The notes under the pieces were generated by a model. The model saw nothing but the letters and a program-made list of their open reading frames with translations. It did not search any database and was not told where the DNA came from. Both the position numbers and the translations under genes were made by a program. Source: Erythrobacter sp. (GTDB taxonomy: Bacteria; Pseudomonadota; Alphaproteobacteria; Sphingomonadales; Sphingomonadaceae). From it: 64,000 nucleotides of DNA. The DNA lies in assembly GCA_025698865.1 (NCBI GenBank), contig JAILWQ010000001.1:682001-746000 (forward strand). Direction: 5' to 3'. Positions 19,117-27,725 of this stretch are shown one piece after another (within the stretch, counting starts at the first letter, position 1; the number at the start of each line of letters is the position of its first letter).

Positions 19117-20361
19117 CTAGAGGACGAAGGGCTCCACCGAATAGCCCTGACCGCGCAGCGTCTCGACGAGGTGGTCAATCTGCGCGGCATCCTTCGCCTC
19201 GCATTCGATGTCGGTGAACAGGCCCTTCGCCGGGAGCGAGGTGAAGATCCGCTGGTGATGAATCTCGATGATGTTCACGCTGTGGACGTTGAACTCGCGC
19301 ATCACGCTGAACAGCGCGCCGGGGCGGTCCTGCAACTCGATCCGCAGCCGCGCCATCCGTCCGCTGCGCGCAAGATCGCGCAGGAGCACGTTGGCGAGCA
19401 GGCGCGTGTCGATATTGCCGCCACACAGCACCAGGCCGATGTTCCGGCCCGCGAAGCGCTCCGGGTGCGACAGGACCGCGGCGAGCCCGGACGCCCCCGC
19501 CCCCTCGACCACGGTCTTCTCGATCTGGAGAAGCAGGGACACGGCGTGTTCGAGCGATGGCTCGTCGACCAGCAGCACCTCGTCGACCAGCGCCGCGATG
19601 ATCTCGCGCGTGAAATCGCCCGGGGCCTTCACCGCGATTCCCTCGGCCAGGGTGTTGCCGCCGCAGGCCATGTCCGCGCCCCTGAGGTGGGCGTACATCG
19701 ACGGGAACAGCTCGGCCTGGACGCCGACCAGATCGATCGCGGGGTTGATCGCGCGGGCGACGGTCGCCATCCCGCTCATCAGCCCGCCGCCGCCGATCGG
19801 CACGACGAGACAGTCGAGGCTCGGCTCGGCCTCAAGCATTTCCAGCGCGACGGTCCCCTGCCCGGCAGCGACATCGGGATGATCGAAGGGGTGCACGAAG
19901 GTCAGCCCCCGCTCCCGCTCCAGCTCGCGCGCATGGGCATAGGCCTCGTCGAAGGTCTCGCCGAACAGTTCGACCTGACCGCCCACGCTCTCGGTCTGCA
20001 TGATCTTCACGCTCGGCGTCGTCGAGGGCATCACGATCGTCACCGGAACCCCCAACCGGGTGCCGTGATAGGACAGGCCCTGGCTGTGATTGCCGGCCGA
20101 GGCAGCGATCACGCCCCGCGCGCGCTGCGCCTCGTCCATCAGGAGAAGCGCGTTCAGAGCGCCGCGCTCCTTATAGGCGGCGGTGAATTGCTGGTTCTCG
20201 AACTTGAGCCAGATGTCGGCCCCGGCGATCTTCGACAAGGTCTGCGAATGCAGCATCGGGGTCTTCACCACCGCGCCGTCGATGCGGGCGGCGGCCGCGC
20301 GGACATCGTCAAGGGTCAGCCGCTCGGTGGCGGAGGTGGTGCCGGGCAAGGTGGTGGTCAT
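19117..20361 (-). CDS. ilvA: Threonine ammonia-lyase (ACT-domain type)
   Basis: PLP enzyme converting threonine to 2-oxobutyrate and ammonia, the first step towards isoleucine or threonine catabolism. The 414-residue protein has fold-type II PLP features: FENQQFTAAYKERGA with the PLP lysine Lys64, SAGNHSQG phosphate-proximal block, and the GGGGLMSG phosphate-binding loop. Residues from about 335 form a single ACT regulatory domain (LRIELQDRPGALFSVMREF). This is the length of the single-ACT group rather than the 500-residue double-ACT IlvA, so the enzyme could be biosynthetic or catabolic. It is divergent from the amidohydrolase gene. No ilv genes are adjacent. Confidence 0.94.
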   Translation of the reverse strand: MTTTLPGTTSATERLTLDDVRAAAARIDGAVVKTPMLHSQTLSKIAGADIWLKFENQQFTAAYKERGALNALLLMDEAQRARGVIAASAGNHSQGLSYHGTRLGVPVTIVMPSTTPSVKIMQTESVGGQVELFGETFDEAYAHARELERERGLTFVHPFDHPDVAAGQGTVALEMLEAEPSLDCLVVPIGGGGLMSGMATVARAINPAIDLVGVQAELFPSMYAHLRGADMACGGNTLAEGIAVKAPGDFTREIIAALVDEVLLVDEPSLEHAVSLLLQIEKTVVEGAGASGLAAVLSHPERFAGRNIGLVLCGGNIDTRLLANVLLRDLARSGRMARLRIELQDRPGALFSVMREFNVHSVNIIEIHHQRIFTSLPAKGLFTDIECEAKDAAQIDHLVETLRGQGYSVEPFVL

Positions 20362-20446
20362 GGGGCGGCGGCTTAGGCCGAGCCGCGGGGCCGCGCAATG
20401 TCTGGCCTCTTCCCGAGCCCGCGAGTTTGCCCTACCGGCTTTCGTC

Positions 20447-22123
20447 ATGAGGATCGCATTCCAGGCCGTCGCCACCGCCGCCCTTCTCCCTGCCACCCTT
20501 CTCGCCGCCGCTTCGCCGGCCCTCGCCGATCAGCTGATCGAGAATGTCGAGGGGCTCCGGATCGACGAGAATGGCGAGATCGACCGCTTCAACGCCCTGT
20601 GGATCGACGATGACGGCCGCATCCGCCAGGTGCTCGACCGAGAGGACCGGCGCCCGCGCGAGGTCGACTATCAGCTCGACGGCAAGGGCCGCATCCTGAT
20701 TCCCGGGATGATCGATGCGCATCTCCACGTCATGGGACTGGGCGTCGCGCAGCTCACGCTGGACCTGTCCGACACCGATTCGCTGGAAGAGGCGCTCGCC
20801 AAGATCGGGGAGTTCGCCGCCGAGAACCCGGCGCGCCCCTGGATCCTCGGGCGCGGCTGGAACCAGGAGAAGTGGGGCCTCGGGCGCTTCCCGACGGCCG
20901 AGGAACTCGACCGCGTGGTGTCCGACCGTCCGGTCTATCTCGCCCGGGTCGACGGCCATGCGGGATGGGCGAACTCGCTCGCCATGCAGGCCGCCGGCGT
21001 CACGGCGACGAGCGACGTGCCCGCCGGTGGACGGATGGAGCGGGTAGACGGGTCGCGTCGCCCGTCAGGCGTCTTCGTCGATGCCGCCGAGACATTGATA
21101 ACCCGGGCCATCCCCGCGCCCCGCCCCGCCGAGCGCGACCTTGCCTTTGCCGAGGCGCAGAAGCTGCTGCATTCGGTCGGGATCACCGCCGCCGCCGACA
21201 TGGGCACCACGATCGAGGACTGGCAGACCTTTCGCCGGGCGGGCGATCGCGGCAGCCTGACCTTGCGGATCATGTCCTATGCCGCCGGGGCCGACGCGAT
21301 GGAGCTGATCGCCGGGGCCCGGCCGACCCCATGGCTCTACGAGGATCGCCTGCGCCTGAACGGCGTGAAGCTTTATCTCGACGGTGCGCTGGGGTCGCGC
21401 GGGGCCTGGCTCAAGCAGCCCTATGCCGACGATCCGGGCAATACCGGCCTGCCGCTGCTGCAACCGGCCGAGCTGCGCAACATCATCGTGCGGGCCGCGA
21501 CGGGCCAGTTCCAGCCCGCAATCCATGCCATCGGTACCGCCGCCAATGCCGAAGCGCTCTCGGCCATCCACGAGATCGCCGAGAACTATCCCGGCGACCG
21601 ACGCTGGCGGATCGAACATGCCCAGATCGTCGACCCCGCGGACCTTCCCCTGTTCGGCGAATACGGCATCATCGCCTCGATGCAGCCGGTGCACCAGACC
21701 TCGGACCGGACCATGGCCGAGGCCCGGCTCGGTCCGGAGCGGATCAGGGGAGCCTATGCCTGGAAAAGCATCCTCGAGGCGGGCGGCAGGCTGGCCTTCG
21801 GGTCCGACGCTCCGGTCGAATCGCCAAACCCCTTCCCCGGCATGGCGGCCGCCTTCACGCGCACGGATGCGGCAGGCGAACCGTTCGGCGGCTGGCAGCC
21901 CGAGCAGCGGGTGACACGGGAGCAGGCGTTCGCCGGCTTCACCGCCGACGCGGCCTATGCGGGCTTTGCCGAGGGGCGGTTCGGGCGGCTGGTCCCGGGC
22001 GAGCGCGCCGATTTCGTCTTCGTCGACCGCGATCCGCTTCTCGCGGAGCCGGCGGAACTGCGCGAAACCAAGGTTCTCGAAACGTGGATCGGCGGCGTCA
22101 GGGTCTACGACGCAGCGGATTAG
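20447..22123 (+). CDS. Exported YtcJ-like amidohydrolase
   Basis: A 558-residue metal-dependent amidohydrolase of the YtcJ/amidohydrolase-3 type. Residues 1-27 are a signal peptide ending SPALA, so the enzyme is probably periplasmic. The metal site begins with GMIDAHLHVMG near residue 90. Other conserved blocks are RGWNQEKW, GVKLYLDGALGSRGAWL, the AIHAIGTAAN histidine, WRIEHAQIV, and LAFGSDAPVESPNPF near the C-terminal end with the last metal Asp. The substrate cannot be inferred. Members usually act on amide or cyclic imide bonds. The next gene begins about 155 bases after its stop. Confidence 0.9.
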   Translation: MRIAFQAVATAALLPATLLAAASPALADQLIENVEGLRIDENGEIDRFNALWIDDDGRIRQVLDREDRRPREVDYQLDGKGRILIPGMIDAHLHVMGLGVAQLTLDLSDTDSLEEALAKIGEFAAENPARPWILGRGWNQEKWGLGRFPTAEELDRVVSDRPVYLARVDGHAGWANSLAMQAAGVTATSDVPAGGRMERVDGSRRPSGVFVDAAETLITRAIPAPRPAERDLAFAEAQKLLHSVGITAAADMGTTIEDWQTFRRAGDRGSLTLRIMSYAAGADAMELIAGARPTPWLYEDRLRLNGVKLYLDGALGSRGAWLKQPYADDPGNTGLPLLQPAELRNIIVRAATGQFQPAIHAIGTAANAEALSAIHEIAENYPGDRRWRIEHAQIVDPADLPLFGEYGIIASMQPVHQTSDRTMAEARLGPERIRGAYAWKSILEAGGRLAFGSDAPVESPNPFPGMAAAFTRTDAAGEPFGGWQPEQRVTREQAFAGFTADAAYAGFAEGRFGRLVPGERADFVFVDRDPLLAEPAELRETKVLETWIGGVRVYDAAD

Positions 22124-22206
22124 GTAGAATTCCGTGTCGTTGCCCGAAGGCAACACCGGAACGCTATTTGCCGTGCCGAACCGGACTTTCTGAATTGATC
22201 GGGCAC

Positions 22207-22238
22207 TTTAACGCCCGTTAAAGCATTCGTTATACAAT
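22207..22238 (+). promoter_or_regulatory. Putative promoter with TTAA-N6-TTAA dyad before small membrane protein
   Basis: CTTTAA-CGCCCG-TTAAAG forms a perfect 6-bp palindrome (22206-22223) followed by TATACAAT at 22231-22238, a good -10 match, about 45 bases before the small gene. The TTAA pair resembles a CtrA site, but its spacer is one base shorter than the usual seven. Tentative. Confidence 0.35.
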
Positions 22239-22279
22239 GGGCGTGATGATCGTGCCCGCAATTGGAGTTGAAGCAAAAA

Positions 22280-22489
22280 ATGAACTTGCGACGTCTGGTC
22301 CTGCCGATTGCAACCCTCGCACTGGTGGCAAGCCCGCTGGGCGCGCAGGTCGCCTTGCGCGATACGGCCCCGGTTGAGGGAGCGAACGAGCTCGGTGGGG
22401 AAAGCTCGCTGGTCTTCATCGCCGGTATTGCAGTGGTCGCCGCCGCGATCGTTTTCCTTTCCGAGGACGACGATCCGGTCAGTCCGTAA
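22280..22489 (+). CDS. Small membrane/secreted protein with acidic tail (copy A)
   Basis: A 69-residue protein starting MNLRRL. The first 23 residues form a signal-like segment (LPIATLALVASPLGAQ). A short polar stretch containing ANELGGESS follows, then one hydrophobic helix of about 18 residues (LVFIAGIAVVAAAIVFL), and finally the tail SEDDDPVSP. It shares architecture and tail with the gene at 22598-22813, so the two are tandem paralogues. Small proteins of this design recur in sphingomonads but have no established function. An in-frame ATG six codons upstream is less likely. Confidence 0.7.
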   Translation: MNLRRLVLPIATLALVASPLGAQVALRDTAPVEGANELGGESSLVFIAGIAVVAAAIVFLSEDDDPVSP

Positions 22490-22597
22490 GTTCGATATAC
22501 GCGATGTACCGAGGGAATTCGCCCTTGCATCGTATTCCCGGCCCGCATATTCAAAGGGCTGATTAACAGAGACAAGATCTCGAAGGAGCTTGATTAA

Positions 22598-22813
22598 ATG
22601 AAACTGGGAACTCTTTCCGCAGCCGCAGCAGCCGTTACGCTTGCTGTTGCCCCGGCCGTCGCCGCTGAGCGCGTGTCGGCCCCCGTCAGCAGCAACAGCG
22701 AATCGGAACTGGGTGGCGGTTCGTCCGTGATCATCGGTATCCTCGCGGCTGCCGCCGTGATCGGTGCGATCGTGATTGCCGTCGACGACGACGACGATCC
22801 CATCAGCGCCTGA
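22598..22813 (+). CDS. Small membrane/secreted protein with acidic tail (copy B)
   Basis: A 71-residue paralogue of the preceding gene. It has a signal-like N-terminus (MKLGTLSAAAAAVTLAVAPAVAA), a polar stretch SESELGGGSS that parallels NELGGESS in copy A, a hydrophobic helix (VIIGILAAAAVIGAIVIAV), then DDDDDPISA. AAGGAG lies 13 bases before the ATG. A strong bidirectional terminator follows directly. After signal cleavage the mature protein would be under 50 residues with one membrane span and a strongly negative C-terminus. Confidence 0.75.
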   Translation: MKLGTLSAAAAAVTLAVAPAVAAERVSAPVSSNSESELGGGSSVIIGILAAAAVIGAIVIAVDDDDDPISA

Positions 22814-22836
22814 TCTTTCGGATCAAAGCTAATGAA

Positions 22837-22865
22837 AAACGGGGCTTCGCGGCCCCGTTTTTTTT
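22837..22865 (+). terminator. Bidirectional terminator after small protein gene / tatC
   Basis: Stem AAACGGGGC / GCCCCGTTT around TTCGCG, followed on the plus strand by a run of eight T residues and on the minus strand by TTTTT. It ends copy B and probably also the tatC transcript coming from the right. Confidence 0.85.
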
Positions 22866-22935
22866 GCGCCTTTTTCCGGCCTTGCGATCGGTTGATAGGC
22901 TGCGCGGATTGGTCGATGACCGAGGGTCCCGCGAG

Positions 22936-23733
22936 CTACTCCGCCGGAACGTCGCCGGCCGATTGGTTGTTCGTATCCGCTTCGGCCTTCCGGTCGGTGA
23001 AGCGCATCAGCAACAGCGACCCTTCGAACAGCATCAGCAGCGGGATCGCGAGGATGATTTGGGAGCCCGGATCGGGCGGCGTGACAACCGCGGCGACCGC
23101 AACGATCAGCACGATGACGTAACGCCGGGCACCGGCCAGCTGCGCGCGCGACACGATCCCGGCGCGATGCAGCAGCAGCAGGAGCACCGGCAGCAGGAAA
23201 CTCGTCCCGAAGGCGAGGATGAACTGCATGACCAGTCCGAGATATTCGTTCGCCGTCGGCAGCGCCTCGATCGCGAGCCCCCCGGCCTCACCCTCAAAGC
23301 CCAGGAACCATCGAAACGCGGTCGGCATGACCACGTAATAGGCCAGCGCCGCTCCGGCCGCGAAGAGCACCGGCGTGGCGATGAGAAAGGGCAGGAAAGC
23401 GCGCTTCTCCCTCGCGTAGAGCCCGGGCGCGATGAAGGCCCAGAGCTGGTTCGCGATCACTGGAAAGCTCAGGCAGAACCCGGCGAACAGCGCCACCTTC
23501 AACTCCACGAAGAACACTTCGTAGAGCTTGGTGAAGATCAGCTGCCCCTTGCCGTCGGGAAAGGAGTTCTTGAGCGGCTGGATCAGGAAGCCGAGGATCG
23601 GATCGGCGAAATAGAGGCAGATCGCGAAGGCGATCACCAGCGCCAGAACGCAACGCACCAGCCGGGCGCGCAGTTCGATCAGGTGGTCGAGCAGCGGCGC
23701 CTGGGTCTCGTCGATGTCGCGGATCAGCGCCAT
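22936..23733 (-). CDS. tatC: Sec-independent translocase subunit TatC
   Basis: Polytopic inner-membrane receptor for twin-arginine signal peptides. The 265 residues include the N-terminal LLDHLIELRARLVRC motif, the FTKLYEVFFVELKVALFAGFCLSFPVI region in the first periplasmic loop and helix 2, and six predicted transmembrane helices ending near residue 245. The C-terminal tail is charged and cytosolic. The start codon (23733) overlaps the tatB stop. It is the last gene of the argS-to-tatC chain. Confidence 0.97.
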   Translation of the reverse strand: MALIRDIDETQAPLLDHLIELRARLVRCVLALVIAFAICLYFADPILGFLIQPLKNSFPDGKGQLIFTKLYEVFFVELKVALFAGFCLSFPVIANQLWAFIAPGLYAREKRAFLPFLIATPVLFAAGAALAYYVVMPTAFRWFLGFEGEAGGLAIEALPTANEYLGLVMQFILAFGTSFLLPVLLLLLHRAGIVSRAQLAGARRYVIVLIVAVAAVVTPPDPGSQIILAIPLLMLFEGSLLLMRFTDRKAEADTNNQSAGDVPAE

Positions 23734-24155
23734 CAGTCCTCGCTCTCGCGTGGCCCGGCCGGCGGATCGAGCGGCAGCTCGGGCTCCTCGCGCGGTCTGT
23801 CCTTGTCGGCTCGGGCGACAGCCGATTCAGCCGAGACTCCCTCCGCGGGCGAATCGGAAAGCGGCTCCATCCGATAGCCGGTCAGCAGGTTTTCGGGCTC
23901 GCGCACCTTTGCATTTGCATCGGGATGTTCCGCCATGATCCGCGCATTGCGCTCGCGCCATTCGTTCTCGGCATCCTCGAGTTCGGCTTCGCGGATCATG
24001 TTGTCGATGCCGGCGCGAAAGTGATTGGACATGCGCCGCATCTTGCCGATCCAGCGCCCGGCGGTCCGCATGGCCTTGGGCATGTCCTTGGGCCCGATGA
24101 CGAGGATCGCGACCACGACAATGATGAGCAGTTCCATGGCGCCGATATCGAACAC
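23733..24155 (-). CDS. tatB: Twin-arginine translocase subunit TatB
   Basis: A 140-residue TatB with the hallmark N-terminus MFDIGAMELLIIVVVAILVIGPKDMPK (one membrane helix and the GP hinge), then an amphipathic helix (AMRTAGRWIGKMRR) and a charged, disordered tail rich in Glu, Arg and Pro. It forms the substrate-recognition complex with TatC. The stop overlaps the tatC start by one base. The gap to tatA is 17 bases. Confidence 0.96.
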   Translation of the reverse strand: MFDIGAMELLIIVVVAILVIGPKDMPKAMRTAGRWIGKMRRMSNHFRAGIDNMIREAELEDAENEWRERNARIMAEHPDANAKVREPENLLTGYRMEPLSDSPAEGVSAESAVARADKDRPREEPELPLDPPAGPRESED

Positions 24156-24172
24156 GCGGCGCTACTCCGGGA

Positions 24173-24424
24173 TCAGGAGCGGGTTTCGGATTTCTCGGCC
24201 GGGCGCGGATCGGCGGCGGCCTGCGACGCCGGTTTCGCTTCGTGTGCCGGCCCCTCGAGGCGAGGCGCAGGCTCGCGATTGGCCTCTTCCTCTTCCTTCA
24301 TGCCCTTTTTGAAGCTGCTGATGCCCTTGCCGAAATCGCCCATCATCTCGGATATCTTCCCGCGCCCGAACAGGACGAGGATGACGATGGCGATGATGAT
24401 GAGCTGCCAGGGGCCGAGCGACAT
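24173..24424 (-). CDS. tatA: Twin-arginine translocase subunit TatA
   Basis: An 83-residue pore-forming Tat subunit. A short helix (LGPWQLIIIAIVILVLFG) is followed by the FGRGKISEMMGDFGKGISSFKKGMKE amphipathic helix typical of TatA and a polar Glu/Ala/Pro tail. It is first of the tatABC trio, 61 bases after the scpB stop, which leaves room for its own promoter. Confidence 0.96.
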   Translation of the reverse strand: MSLGPWQLIIIAIVILVLFGRGKISEMMGDFGKGISSFKKGMKEEEEANREPAPRLEGPAHEAKPASQAAADPRPAEKSETRS

Positions 24425-24485
24425 GGAAAGGGACCTTTAGGATACTGTTCCGCGCAATATAGGCGTCGTTGAGAGCGAGCGCCAG

Positions 24486-25103
24486 TCAAGAAGCGTGGGG
24501 ACCGCCGCGCTCGTCGCCTTCGCCCAAGATTTCCTCCCTACCATCATCGGCGCCCATCAACGCATCGAACGCCTCCTCGACCGGATCGAGCAGGCCGGTC
24601 GCGCGGAGTTCCGCGATGCCGGGAAGGTCGCGGCGGCTCGCCAGGCCGAAATGATCGAGGAATTCGGGCGTGGTGGCGTAGATAGTCGGGCGTCCGGGCA
24701 CGTCCCGCCGCCCCGCGATGCGGATCCAGCCCGCTTCCATCAGTACGTCCAGCGTGCCGCCGGATGTCTGGACTCCGCGAATCGATTCGATTTCCGCGCG
24801 GCTCACCGGCTCGTGATAGGCGACGATCGCCAGAACCTCGGTCGCGGCGCGGCTGAGGCTGCGCACCTGCTGGCGTTCGCGGCGCAGGAAATGGGCGAGT
24901 TCGGGTGCGGTCTCGAAATGCCAGCGCCGGCCTCGCTCGACGACTCGCAAGCCGCGCGTCGCGTAATGATCGGACAGCGCCTCGAGACCCTGCCGGACCT
25001 TGTCATGCGGCGCATCACCGAGAAAGCGCGCCAGCTCCTCTACACCCAGCGGCTCTTCCGCGGCGAACAGCGCTGCCTCGATCGCGCGCTCGATCTCGGT
25101 CAT
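24486..25103 (-). CDS. scpB: Segregation and condensation protein B
   Basis: A 205-residue winged-helix kleisin partner of SMC-ScpA, needed for chromosome condensation and segregation. The start MTEIERAIEAALFAAEEPLGVEEL is typical. It is followed by the first winged helix with RERQQVRSLSRAATEVLAIVAYHEPVSRAEIESIRGV and then VLMEAGWIRIAGRRDVPGRPTIYATTPEFLDHFGL, the second wing. The ATG overlaps the scpA stop (ATGA, 25100-25103). The acidic C-terminal tail is not conserved. Confidence 0.96.
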   Translation of the reverse strand: MTEIERAIEAALFAAEEPLGVEELARFLGDAPHDKVRQGLEALSDHYATRGLRVVERGRRWHFETAPELAHFLRRERQQVRSLSRAATEVLAIVAYHEPVSRAEIESIRGVQTSGGTLDVLMEAGWIRIAGRRDVPGRPTIYATTPEFLDHFGLASRRDLPGIAELRATGLLDPVEEAFDALMGADDGREEILGEGDERGGPHAS

Positions 25104-25894
25104 CGGCGCACTCGGCGGAGGCGAAGCGCGCCGAACGTCTCGTCCTGCTGGAGTTCTGCCCGACCGAGACGCGCCAGTTCGAGCGCTGCAACGAAGCTCG
25201 ATGCCAAGGCCGAGCGGCGCAGGCGCGGCTCGGCATGGGCGGGCAGGAATTCGCGAAGCTCCATCCAGTCGAGCGTTACCCCGAGCATGGCCGAAACGCG
25301 ATCGAGCGCGCTCTCCAGTGTCATCACCGGTCGCTCGCGGACCATGTGGACCGCCGGGGCCGTGCGCGCCTTGACCCGGCCATAGGCGCCGATCAGCGCA
25401 TACTGGTCGCACTTCCACAGCGTCTTGCGCTCGATGCGCAGCCCCTCGGGTGCCCCGCGCAGGAACACGTCGCGCCCGATTCGATCGCACGCCATCAGCC
25501 GCGCGGCCGCCTCGCGCATCGCGCCGAGCCGCTGGAGCCGCAATTGCAGTCGAAGAGCCAGTTCCTCGGCGCTGGGCTCTTCCTGCTCTTCACGCGGCAG
25601 CAGGAGCGAGGATTTGAGATAAGCGAGCCAGGCGGCCATCACGAGATAATCCGCCGCCAGCTCCAGCTTCAGCGCCTCGGCGTGTTCGATATAGTCGAGA
25701 TACTGGTCGACCAGCGCGAGGATCGAGATCTGCCGCAGGTCGACCTTCTGCCGCCTCGCGAGATCGAGCAGGAGATCGAGCGGTCCTTCCCAGCCGTCGA
25801 GCTCGAGATAAAGGGCGCCGTCTTCCGTGCCAGCGTCCTCCTGCCCCTCGCCCGCAGGGTCTTCCCCGGCGAAAGGCAGGCGGTCCGCGCTCAC
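25100..25894 (-). CDS. scpA: Segregation and condensation protein A (GTG start)
   Basis: A 264-residue kleisin that links the SMC heads. Conserved ELDGWEGPLDLLLDLARRQKVDL lies near residue 35, followed by ISILALVDQYLDYIE and LVMAAWLAYLKSSLLLP. The C-terminal winged helix is present (SALASSFVAALELARLGRAELQQ). The start is GTG at 25894, overlapping the nagZ stop as GTGA. No ATG is available at this position, and the resulting N-terminus (SADRLPFAGED) is short and acidic as in relatives. It is coupled to scpB by a four-base overlap. Confidence 0.95.
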   Translation of the reverse strand: MSADRLPFAGEDPAGEGQEDAGTEDGALYLELDGWEGPLDLLLDLARRQKVDLRQISILALVDQYLDYIEHAEALKLELAADYLVMAAWLAYLKSSLLLPREEQEEPSAEELALRLQLRLQRLGAMREAAARLMACDRIGRDVFLRGAPEGLRIERKTLWKCDQYALIGAYGRVKARTAPAVHMVRERPVMTLESALDRVSAMLGVTLDWMELREFLPAHAEPRLRRSALASSFVAALELARLGRAELQQDETFGALRLRRVRR

Positions 25895-26910
25895 ACCGCG
25901 ATCCCGGCGGCGCTCAGCAGGGCATCTCTCTTCGCGAGCAGTTCGGCACTTTCGAGGCCCTCGTCCGAAGCTCCCATGGCGGCATGGACCCGGTCGAGGC
26001 GGCGCGCGGTTTCCTCGGGCATCACCGGGTTGCGCTCGGCAATGCCGATCATGTCGTCCATCCGCCCCCAGCAATTGAGCGTGATATCGCATCCCGCCGC
26101 AAGCGCGCGCTCGGAGCGTTCGGGCACGCTGCCTTCGAGCGCCTGCATGTCGATATCGTCGGTCAGCAGCAACCCGTCGAAGCCGATTGCCCCGCGGATC
26201 ACGTCGCGAATGATGTTGGGCGACTGGGTGGCGGGATTCTCGGCATCCCACGCGGGGAACATCAGGTGGCACGTCATGCCCAGCGGATGGTGGGCGAGCG
26301 CGCGGAAGGGCGCGATGTCGGCCTCCAGTTCGGCCGCATCCGCGTGCACCACCGGCATTTCCTTGTGGCTGTCCGCCGTCGCGCGGCCATGTCCGGGGAT
26401 ATGCTTGAGACAGCCGACGATGCCGGCCCGGCCCAGCCCTTCGAGCATTCCCCGGCCGAGCGCGGCGACCTGAAGCGGGTCGCTGCCCAGCGCCCGGTCG
26501 CCGATCACGTTGTCGGTATCGGCGCGGCGCACATCGAGCGGGGCGTTGAAATCGACCGTGATGCCGCATTCGGCCAGTTCGCGACCCATCGCCTCGGCAT
26601 TGACGCGGATCGCCTCTATCGCGCTGGCAGGGGCCACGCGGTAGAGGCGGTCGAACACCTCGCCTGCGGGATAACGCTGCCATATGGGCGGCTTCATGCG
26701 CGCAACCCGGCCGCCTTCCTGGTCGATCGAGACGATCAGCCGGTCACGGCCCCTGATCGCTCGCAGATCGTCGGTGAGTGCCCGCAATTGCTCCCGGTCG
26801 ACGCAGTTGCGGGCGAACAGGATATAGCCTGCCGGGTCGGCATCGGCGAAAAAGGCGCGCTCCTCGGCGGTCAGCGTCGGGCCGCTCAATCCGAAGATCG
26901 CGGGTGTCAT
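25891..26910 (-). CDS. nagZ: Beta-N-acetylhexosaminidase (GH3)
   Basis: A cytosolic enzyme that removes GlcNAc from muropeptides during cell-wall recycling. The 339 residues match NagZ length. Visible motifs are GYILFARN, SIDQEGGRVARM, the KHIPGHG loop that carries the catalytic histidine (Ile replaces the commoner Phe), DSHKEMP, and LLTDDIDMQAL with the nucleophilic Asp. There is no signal peptide. It sits between the SPOR protein and scpA in the conserved alphaproteobacterial order. NagZ products can influence beta-lactamase induction where AmpR exists, but none is seen here. Confidence 0.95.
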   Translation of the reverse strand: MTPAIFGLSGPTLTAEERAFFADADPAGYILFARNCVDREQLRALTDDLRAIRGRDRLIVSIDQEGGRVARMKPPIWQRYPAGEVFDRLYRVAPASAIEAIRVNAEAMGRELAECGITVDFNAPLDVRRADTDNVIGDRALGSDPLQVAALGRGMLEGLGRAGIVGCLKHIPGHGRATADSHKEMPVVHADAAELEADIAPFRALAHHPLGMTCHLMFPAWDAENPATQSPNIIRDVIRGAIGFDGLLLTDDIDMQALEGSVPERSERALAAGCDITLNCWGRMDDMIGIAERNPVMPEETARRLDRVHAAMGASDEGLESAELLAKRDALLSAAGIAV

Positions 26911-27000
26911 CGCCCGCCAGACTCGCAGCTTGGCGCAAGCCCCGCAAGATGCGGCCGCACCCGCGATGTGGAAACCGGCGCGGCGTGCAAAGGGCCTGTC

Positions 27001-27723
27001 CTATTTGACGGTGCAGGGAATGCCCGCGTTCGACAGCGCACCGCACAGCCGCCGCGCATTCTCCCGGCTGCCGCCCACCGCCTGGAGCCGGTAGACGCGG
27101 CCGATATCGGCCTGCCCTTCGACGATGCGGTGCTCGACACCAGACAGCAGGTCGGTCTGGCGAATGATCGTGCCCCAGCCCGCCTCGGCATCCGAGCGGC
27201 TGGAATAGGCGCCGACCTGCACCGCGGTCCCGTCCGGCAAGGCTTGGCTGCGCGGCGCGGGCGTTTCCGGCGCCGCTTCGGCGTCTGGCGCGGTGATTGC
27301 CGCCGCGCCGGCCCCTGCTCCCTCGGAAGATGCCGGACGCTCCGCCAGCCGTCCCTCGCGCATCTGGCCTTCGCCGACCGCGAAGCTGGTGTCGCCGGTG
27401 CCGGCAAAGGTCTTGCCGCCCTCGTCCTCGGGCGCGGTCTTGTAAGGCGCTTCCGGCGCTTCCACGATGGAACCGTCGGGGGTGGGTCCGCCGGCGACAG
27501 GGCCGTTCGAGAGCCACCAGATCGCACCGACGATCGCGCCCAGCAGGACGACCATCAGCGCGGCGATGGTGATCAGGCGCGTGGTGTCGAAGCCCTGCGG
27601 CGCATCGTCATCGTCCGCCTCGAGCCAGGGCAGGCTCTCGTCCCCGTCCTCGAAAGCGAACTCGTCGCCGTCATAGGCAGCGGCATCGCCTTGCGGCGTA
27701 TGATATTCCCGCGCCGAAACCAT
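27001..27723 (-). CDS. SPOR domain-containing membrane protein
   Basis: A 240-residue bitopic protein. It has an acidic cytosolic N-terminus (GDEFAFEDGDESLPWLEADDDD), one membrane helix at about residues 50-72 (ITIAALMVVLLGAIVGAIWWL), a Pro/Ala/Glu-rich periplasmic linker, and a C-terminal SPOR domain (GTAVQVGAYSSRSDAEAGW to GIPCTVK) that binds denuded glycan strands at the septum. The ATG at 27723 has GAGGAG eight bases upstream. A GTG at 27729 overlapping the argS stop is possible but poorly spaced. Co-transcribed with argS and nagZ. Confidence 0.9.
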   Translation of the reverse strand: MVSAREYHTPQGDAAAYDGDEFAFEDGDESLPWLEADDDDAPQGFDTTRLITIAALMVVLLGAIVGAIWWLSNGPVAGGPTPDGSIVEAPEAPYKTAPEDEGGKTFAGTGDTSFAVGEGQMREGRLAERPASSEGAGAGAAAITAPDAEAAPETPAPRSQALPDGTAVQVGAYSSRSDAEAGWGTIIRQTDLLSGVEHRIVEGQADIGRVYRLQAVGGSRENARRLCGALSNAGIPCTVK

Positions 27724-27725
27724 CG

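Noticed and set aside
22131-22160. Terminator after the amidohydrolase (GTTGCC-CGAA-GGCAAC)
   Set aside because: The hairpin is only six base pairs and has no T-run. It is kept only as a comparison with the clpB spacer palindrome.
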